Below are positions 58,930-64,000 of a stretch of DNA of 64,000 nucleotides, piece after piece. The stretch is from Aquisphaera giovannonii. GTDB lineage: Bacteria; Planctomycetota; Planctomycetia; Isosphaerales; Isosphaeraceae. Position 1 is the first letter of the stretch; each line of letters opens with the position of its first letter. Made by a program: the position numbers and the translations under genes. Below the pieces are notes generated by a model. That model was given only the letters and a program-made list of their open reading frames with translations, was not told where the DNA came from and did no database searches. The DNA lies in NCBI RefSeq assembly GCF_008087625.1, contig NZ_CP042997.1, forward strand, positions 10,168,001 to 10,232,000. Direction: 5' to 3'.

Positions 58930-59997
58930 TCAGTCGATCGCGCGAGGTTGCGCCGGCCTGGCTGGTAACCGAGGCGGGTTGGTTGCGGAAAAATTGGTGA
59001 AGGTCTTGCCGTCGTAGCGGCACACGCCCGCGTCGGCGCTGCCGAACCAGATGTTTCCGGCCCTGTCTTCGAGCATGCCGTAGACGGGCAGGCTGCTGAG
59101 GCCATCGCGCTGGGTGAAGTGCTTGAAGGACTTTCCATCATATCGGCTCGCGCCGCCCCGCTTGCCGCCGGGAAAGCTCCCCGGGTGCCCGAACCAGAGG
59201 TTCCCCGCTCGATAGACGATCATCGAGCCCACGAAATCATCCAGCAGCCCTTCCTTGGCTGTGAATGTCGCCAGGGTCTTGCCGTCGTAGCGGAAGGCCC
59301 CCTCCTGGCCGCCGAACCAAAGGCATCCTGATCGGTCCACGACCATCGAGCGGACATTCACGAACGGCCTTCCGACCTGGTCGGCGAGATTGGAGAACGC
59401 CTTGCCGTCGTAGGAGCAGACGCCGCCCTGGGTCCCGAACCAGATTCGCCCCGAAGGGTCCTGGGCGATCGCGTAGACCGAGTTGTCGGCGAGCCCTTCC
59501 TTCGTGGTGAAGTTGGTCATCGTCTTGCCGTCGTAACGGCTTGCGCCGTTCCCGGTGCCGAACCAGATATTCGCATCGCGATCTTCGAAGATCCACATCA
59601 CGTCGTTGTTGCCCAGGCCCACCGTCTTCGTGAACTTCTGGAACGACTTCCCGTCATATCGCGACGCGCCGCCGGTGATGGAGCCGAACCACAGTTCGCC
59701 CGATCGAGCTTCCAGCAGCGAGAAGATCCGCCTCTTCGCCAGGCCCACTTCCTCCGAGACATTCGCAAACTCCTTGCCGTCATAGCGAATCACGCCGCCA
59801 AACGTGGCGAACCAGATGTTCCCGGCACGGTCCTCCCGCATATTGCGAATGATCAGCCGCGGCATGTACGGGGTCGACTTGGCCGCGGTCGGCGTGAAGT
59901 AGGGGTCGCGATTTTCGGACTGGTCGACCGAGCCCGAGATGGCGAGCAACGCCGCCATCACGAGGGCGTAACCGCTGGGAAGCAGGGGAAGCGGCAT
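58930..59997 (-). CDS. propeller protein of the two-component-regulator (Reg_prop) type
   Basis: A 355-residue exported protein. MPLPLLPSGYALVMAALLAI is a signal peptide or anchor. Seven repeats with the pattern DRAGNIWFG-x-x-GG-x-x-RYDGK-x-F follow, such as EDRAGNIWFATFGGVIRYDG, FGTGNGASRYDGKTMTNFTT and FGSADAGVCRYDGKTFTNFS. Such Reg_prop repeats form a propeller and usually occur in the sensor half of hybrid two-component systems; here no kinase domain is attached, so it works alone or with a partner. ATG 59997 is preferred since GGAGG is four bases before it. Confidence 0.85.
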   Translation of the reverse strand: MPLPLLPSGYALVMAALLAISGSVDQSENRDPYFTPTAAKSTPYMPRLIIRNMREDRAGNIWFATFGGVIRYDGKEFANVSEEVGLAKRRIFSLLEARSGELWFGSITGGASRYDGKSFQKFTKTVGLGNNDVMWIFEDRDANIWFGTGNGASRYDGKTMTNFTTKEGLADNSVYAIAQDPSGRIWFGTQGGVCSYDGKAFSNLADQVGRPFVNVRSMVVDRSGCLWFGGQEGAFRYDGKTLATFTAKEGLLDDFVGSMIVYRAGNLWFGHPGSFPGGKRGGASRYDGKSFKHFTQRDGLSSLPVYGMLEDRAGNIWFGSADAGVCRYDGKTFTNFSATNPPRLPARPAQPRAID

Positions 59998-61149
59998 CTT
60001 TCCTCCGTTCAAGGGGTAAGCGAGTTCGGCCCGAAAATGGAGCGGTCTGTCGGACGGAGATCAAGGACCCCCGGGCGGCTTACGCGGTCACGGCTTTCTC
60101 ACGACACCCAGCCAGCGACCGACTCGCTCGCGAGGAGATGTTCCGAAGAAAAGCCTGTCCAAACGAATAAGCCCGATTCCACGCCCCGGACGGGACGACT
60201 GAAGGTGTTTTCATTGCCGGGGTTACCACGCGCCCGGCGGGGGGGAGAAGGCTCCTGCCTCCTCGTTCTCCGACCGTCCCTCCCCTGAAGGCGGAATTCG
60301 GGCGGAGGCGATGCGCTTCAGCCCCAAAAATGGTCGGCTCACCGACCTCGGCCCGGGGGAGCACGTGATTCTTCCGCCTCCGAGGTGGCGGCGAACGGGC
60401 GGCGAGGCCCCGTGCCGGTGTGACGGATCACCGCGACGAGGGACGACGCGCGGAGACGAGCGGACGAGGCTCGTGCGCGAGATTTCTTCCTTCCCGTGAA
60501 ACCGGCGACGTCCTCGCGCGGATCCTTCCTGCGAGGCTCGCTCGCACGAACGGCGGGCGGGGTATTCGGATGGTCTTTGGCAATTCGGTGGTCGGTATCC
60601 AGGGAAGGTCGGCGCCGGCCCGCGCGGGGGGACGCGGGCCGGCGGGGATGGAGAGGGATGGCGGATGGCGAAGCGGCACCGTCCCGAGGCGTGGGGCTGC
60701 GGCTTGACGATCTGTCGAGGCGCCGGGGTGGCCGCGGTGGAGCCGCAGGCGACCCCCGCGGGGGCGAGCCTTCGCGACGATTCGGTCGTCGTCCTCACGC
60801 CGCGGCGATCCCGCGGGGTCGCCTTCGGCTCCACCGCGGCCACCCGGCTGCAAGGCCATGCCGACCGTCAAGAGCCGCCGAGGCCCAGGCTCCCTTCTCG
60901 GGACGGCGCCGGCGCAGCCGATCGAAAACCGCCATCAAGCCGATACAATCAAAGCATTTACATCGATCACTCGGCGACACGTCGCGCGACGAGCGAACCC
61001 AAGACCGACGCCGGACGGGCGACGGCACCACGGTTCGCCGCCGTCCCTCGCGGACCTGGCACCCGCGGCCCGCTACGCCGCCGGGGCGGGTTCTGGCACA
61101 ATGGGGCCGACGCGCACGAGGACCGCACCAGCCCCGGAGCCCCCCTACC
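59998..61149. other. long divergent intergenic region
   Basis: About 1150 bp between the propeller gene and the deacetylase gene. No frame with coding bias was found. It contains a long inverted repeat at 60723-60847. Nearer the deacetylase, an AT-rich patch at about 60930-60965 has a TACAAT string (60944-60949) but no clear -35 box. Confidence 0.5.
60723..60847. repeat. dispersed inverted repeat with GGGTGGCCGCGG ends
   Basis: Arms at about 60723-60768 and 60800-60847 are inverted and highly similar: both contain GGTGGCCGCGGTGGAGCCG followed by AGGCGACC. The loop is about 35 bp. It belongs to the family seen at 23619-23835. Confidence 0.75.
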
Positions 61150-62250
61150 TTGGCCCGCCGCCTGATCGACCGCATCCCCAACAAGCGCGCGGCGCTCGCC
61201 CGGGTCCTGGGGGGGACGGGACTGCTCGCGACGCTCGAGCGGATCGCGGCGGCGCGGCACGATCGGCCGGCCCTGGCGGTCTTCACCTATCACCGGATCG
61301 CCGTGCCCGGGGTCGAGGCCGACCCCTACTACGACCCGGTCATCTCCGCCACGCCCGAGGGCTTCCGCGGCCAGGTGGAGGCGCTCGCCCGGCGGTTCCG
61401 GCCGGTCGGGCTGGACGAGGTCCACGAGGACGGCACGGGCCCACCGCCCGCCGGCGACCACCGGCCGCCGGCGCTGATCACGTTCGACGACGGCTATCGC
61501 GACAACGTCGATGCGGCCTGGCCGATCCTGAAGGCGGCCGGCGTGCCCGCCGCGTTCTTCCTGCCGACCGGGATAATCGACGCGCCGAGGCTCCCGTGGT
61601 GGGATCAGGTCGCATTCGCCATCAAGCGGACGAGATGCCCGGCGCTTCGGCTGGAGCGGCATCCGGACGACCCGGCGCCGATCGCGATCGAGCTCGGCCC
61701 GGAGCCTCCCCCCCCCCGGCGGACCGCGGCGATCATGCGGGTCATCGGGGCCTTCCTGGCGCACGAGGTCCCGGACGAGGCCTGGTTCCTCGCCCGGCTG
61801 GCCCAGGCCGCCGAGGTGGCCATCGACGCCGAGGCCCTGGGCCGCGGCCACTTCATGACCTGGGGCGACGCCCGGCGGCTGGCCGAGTCGGGGATGTCGA
61901 TCGGCTCGCACGGCCTGAGCCACAGGGCGCTCGGCACGCTGCCGGCGGAGGCCCAGCGCGAGGAGCTCGTCGCCTCGCGGCGGACCATCTCCGAGCGGAT
62001 CGGCCGGCACCCCGCGGCGGTCGCCTACCCCTACGGATGGCCCGGCAGCTTCACGGCGACGACGACCTCGCTGGCGGCGGAGGCCGGCTACCGGCTCGGC
62101 TTCACGTCGCGGGAGGGCGTGAACCGCCCCGGCTCTCCCGGCTTCGCCCCGCTGGAGCTCCGCCGGCTGAACGTCGGCACGGGCGACACGCCCCCCCTGC
62201 TCCGCGCCCGCGTCGCGATGCACGCGGCGCTCGGGAGGTCGGTCGTCTGA
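61150..62250 (+). CDS. polysaccharide deacetylase (NodB-like)
   Basis: A 366-residue carbohydrate esterase family 4-type protein. The catalytic motif LITFDDGYRDNVDAAWPILK gives Asp113-Asp114, and the metal-binding H-x3-H is SHGLSHRAL with His254 and His258. An N-terminal YHRI motif (FTYHRI, residues 45-50) is usual in planctomycete and cell-wall polymer deacetylases. It removes acetyl groups from N-acetylated sugars. No signal peptide is seen; the N-terminus is basic and helical. The start is TTG at 61150, nine bases after GGAG; ATG starts upstream lie in non-coding sequence. The extra region between the motifs (about 160-230) is longer than in short NodB enzymes. Confidence 0.9.
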   Translation: MARRLIDRIPNKRAALARVLGGTGLLATLERIAAARHDRPALAVFTYHRIAVPGVEADPYYDPVISATPEGFRGQVEALARRFRPVGLDEVHEDGTGPPPAGDHRPPALITFDDGYRDNVDAAWPILKAAGVPAAFFLPTGIIDAPRLPWWDQVAFAIKRTRCPALRLERHPDDPAPIAIELGPEPPPPRRTAAIMRVIGAFLAHEVPDEAWFLARLAQAAEVAIDAEALGRGHFMTWGDARRLAESGMSIGSHGLSHRALGTLPAEAQREELVASRRTISERIGRHPAAVAYPYGWPGSFTATTTSLAAEAGYRLGFTSREGVNRPGSPGFAPLELRRLNVGTGDTPPLLRARVAMHAALGRSVV

Positions 62251-62440
62251 TCGCCGGGATCGACGCCCGCGCCGCGGCGATCCCGTCCCCTACCTCGCGT
62301 CATCTCCGGGCCCGGGGGGGCCCGTCCGCCCGGAACGGGGCGGAGCCGGCCGACCCGGATCCCTCGCGCGGGCCATCCGGCGGGAGGGCGGGATGCGCCT
62401 CGCGGCGGGGCGGCCGGGCGATGGGGCCGTCTCCGGATGT

Positions 62441-63133
62441 TCAGCGACTCCCGCGGGCGCGGCGGGCAAGTCCGGCCGCCACGCCCGCCGCGCCCAGGGC
62501 CAGGAGGGCGGCGGAGGATGGCTCGGGCACCGCCGCCGAGACGAGCTCCACCGAGACGTTGTCGAGCCCGCCCAGGTAGTTGTTGGCGGCGCTCCCGTTG
62601 TAGAACGTGAGGTTGGTCGTGGCGCCGGTCGCGGTGAACTGCACGGCGAACCGCTCCCAGTCCAGCCGGTCGCTCGGGGCGGTCGGGTTGGTGAAGCTCA
62701 TGCGGGCCCCGCCGTCGATGCTGAGGCCCACGGTGCTGGCGAAGAAGAACTGGCCGTCGGTGGCGGAGCCGACGTAGAAGCTGACCTCGTAGACGTCGCC
62801 GGCCGTCGTCGCGATGTCCTGCGTCACGCCGCTGAGTTGCGAGTTCGAGGTGATGCCCGCCAGGTCGATGAACTGGGCGCCGTCCTGGGCCTGGAAGGTG
62901 ATCCCGCTCTGGACGAAGGACCCGCTGGTCACGGACGAGTCGATCCCCACCACCGTCCACCCCGTGATGGCCGTGGACCCCGCCAGGTAGTTCGTGAAGG
63001 AGCCGACGGGGACGGCCGGATCCTCGAACGAGCCGTTGACGATCAGGTTGGCCTCGCAGGGCGTGGCGGCGAACGCCAGCACGAGCGCCGAGGCCGCGGC
63101 AAGCATGATCCGATGGGCGTTCGTCATCAGCAT
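62441..63133 (-). CDS. PEP-CTERM exported protein with DUF642-like domain
   Basis: A 230-residue exported protein. MLMTNAHRIMLAAASALVLA is a signal peptide, cut near FAATPCEA-N. The mature protein begins NLIVNGSFEDPAVPVGSFTN, the hallmark of DUF642/carbohydrate-binding jelly-roll exported proteins. The C-terminus carries PEP-CTERM: AVPEPSSAALLALGAAGVAA then GLARRARGSR. GGAG lies nine bases before ATG 63133. It is the third PEP-CTERM protein of the window; no exosortase gene is here. Confidence 0.88.
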   Translation of the reverse strand: MLMTNAHRIMLAAASALVLAFAATPCEANLIVNGSFEDPAVPVGSFTNYLAGSTAITGWTVVGIDSSVTSGSFVQSGITFQAQDGAQFIDLAGITSNSQLSGVTQDIATTAGDVYEVSFYVGSATDGQFFFASTVGLSIDGGARMSFTNPTAPSDRLDWERFAVQFTATGATTNLTFYNGSAANNYLGGLDNVSVELVSAAVPEPSSAALLALGAAGVAAGLARRARGSR

Positions 63134-63434
63134 GGATTTCGCTCCCTGGAGGCGAGGACGGCGGATCGACGCGGAGGAGAAGGCGATCCCGCGCGACGCC
63201 GCCCGGCCCCGGGGCGCACGGCGACCGTCCAGGCATGGCCGTGCACCGCACGGGTCATGCGAGGTCGCGAGGATCGTGGCGGGCACCCCGCGACTCCGAT
63301 CTCGGGGCCCCTGATGAGGAGTGACCCGTCCGCTCCCGAGGCGGGACAGGGGCCGGCCCATTTTCGGGAAATCCCGAGATCGCCGGGCGGGGCCGGCCCC
63401 GGCGACCGTGCCGCCCCGGCCCGCGGCCCCCGGC
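63134..63434. other. intergenic region between two leftward genes
   Basis: About 300 bp; nothing specific recognised. Confidence 0.4.
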
Positions 63435-64000
63435 TCAGGCGAGGGTGAGCAGGACGATCTCCGGCCGGCTGGCGAGGCGGACGGGGGGGCCGGTGGTGCC
63501 GAGGCCGCGGGAGACGAAGACGCGACAGGCGGGGCCCTCGACGAGGCCGCCGAGGTACTTCTGGCCGTACCGGGAGGGGACCACGGGCGCGCCGTAGCCG
63601 GGGAGGTAGACCTGGCCGCCGTGGGTGTGGCCGCTGAGCATCAGTCCGACGCGGCGGTCGCGGAGGATCTCGGCGTAATCGGGATTGTGCGAGAGCATGA
63701 TCACGGCATCATCGGTGGTGGCGTCGGCGAGCGCCTCGTCGGGGCGCTGGCGGTCGGTCCAGAGGTCGCCGACGCCGCAGATCCGCAGCCGGTCGTCGCC
63801 GCGGCGGAGCCAGACGCCCGCGTTGTCCACCCGGGCGATGCCCGCGCGGTCGAGCTCGCGGCGGGTCAGGCGGGTGTTCTCCCAATGGTCGTGGTTGCCC
63901 AGCACCGCGAACCGGCCGAGCGGGGCGCGGAGCCCCCCCAGCGCGGCCATGACCGGCGGGATGAAGCGCCCGCTCCGGGTGATGTAGTCCCCGGCGAGCA
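63435..64000 (-). CDS. metallophosphoesterase, 5' part outside the window
   Basis: The C-terminal 188 residues of a calcineurin-like phosphoesterase; the reading continues past the right edge. Metal-binding motifs seen are GNHDHWENTR, VIMLSHNPDYAEIL and LMLSGHTHGGQVYLPGYGAP, with the end FVSRGLGTTGPPVRLASRPE. This GHTHGGQ-x-x-x-P-x-x-G plus SRG-x-GTTG-x-PVR pattern fits the YkuE-type family, which acts at or outside the membrane. The N-terminal signal or membrane segment expected in that family would lie beyond the edge. Confidence 0.88.
   Translation of the reverse strand, partial: LAGDYITRSGRFIPPVMAALGGLRAPLGRFAVLGNHDHWENTRLTRRELDRAGIARVDNAGVWLRRGDDRLRICGVGDLWTDRQRPDEALADATTDDAVIMLSHNPDYAEILRDRRVGLMLSGHTHGGQVYLPGYGAPVVPSRYGQKYLGGLVEGPACRVFVSRGLGTTGPPVRLASRPEIVLLTLA

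Noticed and set aside
60496-61149. Frames extending the deacetylase gene upstream by more than 200 codons
   Set aside because: They run through the inverted repeat and have no coding bias; the TTG with a ribosome site at 61150 fits the family start.
59998-61149. Possible tRNA or small RNA gene in the long gap
   Set aside because: No cloverleaf or recognisable RNA family could be traced by eye; the inverted repeat belongs to a dispersed family.

Overview
The window is very GC-rich, and genuine genes are marked by an almost exclusive G/C third codon position. The gene content points to a planctomycete, most likely of the Isosphaeraceae/Isosphaerales group. The indicators are sigma-factor plus Ser/Thr-kinase pairs, WD40 and TPR-kinase proteins, a sigma factor with a membrane-anchored C-terminal domain, PEP-CTERM proteins, giant surface proteins carrying the LEPR-XLL type N-terminal motif (LEPLEDRRLLS and variants), delta-60 repeat proteins, a TIGR02996-type protein and orphan immunity-like genes. 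This lineage call is inference from gene content; no rRNA or tRNA gene was recognised in the window.

Layout. 1-9.6 kb: an edge fragment, a sigma/kinase operon, a GH5-type glycoside hydrolase, two tandem membrane-anchored WD40 paralogues and NAD(P)HX epimerase. 9.8-15.4 kb: an FmdB-type zinc ribbon, a complete insertion sequence with a frameshifted transposase that has landed inside a dispersed palindromic repeat, a full-length dnaA standing apart from dnaN, a secreted glycosidase-like propeller, and a toxin-antitoxin pair whose PIN toxin is cut by an in-frame TGA. 15.6-24.2 kb: a 1358-residue surface protein, a monohaem cytochrome lipoprotein, small membrane proteins, an Imm21-like protein and a secreted ThuA-like protein. 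24.2-34.5 kb: a second sigma/kinase module (TPR kinase) with a palindromic repeat between its two genes, a beta-helix surface protein, a membrane-anchored sigma factor, a TIGR02996 protein and a SMI1/KNR4 protein. 35-45 kb: a PEP-CTERM protein, a secreted HExxH protein, a secreted SGNH-hydrolase/M14-carboxypeptidase fusion, a degraded HNH locus, a secreted nitroreductase-like protein and a five-PAS histidine kinase. 45-58.4 kb: a secreted Gfo/Idh oxidoreductase, a metallo-beta-lactamase-fold hydrolase, a third sigma/kinase module followed by a PEP-CTERM protein and two delta-60 repeat proteins, and an alpha/beta-hydrolase-like protein. 58.5-64 kb: a nested palindromic element, a propeller-repeat protein, a polysaccharide deacetylase, a third PEP-CTERM protein and an edge metallophosphoesterase.

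How the genes fit together. Three separate sigma/kinase modules and two further sensory proteins (histidine kinase, membrane-bound sigma factor) suggest heavy investment in signalling. Much of the remainder is exported: glycosidases, deacetylase, the carboxypeptidase/esterase fusion and surface adhesin-like proteins, consistent with polysaccharide use and cell-surface work. No single classical pathway operon is present.

The most unusual content is not protein-coding. Several families of dispersed inverted repeats occur (CCCCCTT/AAGGGGG type in four copies; GGGTGGCCGYGG-ended type in at least three, possibly four, copies). Some are nested in each other and one is interrupted by the insertion sequence. 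There are also operator-like palindromes and several decayed genes. No CRISPR array, prophage or recognised defence island was found.
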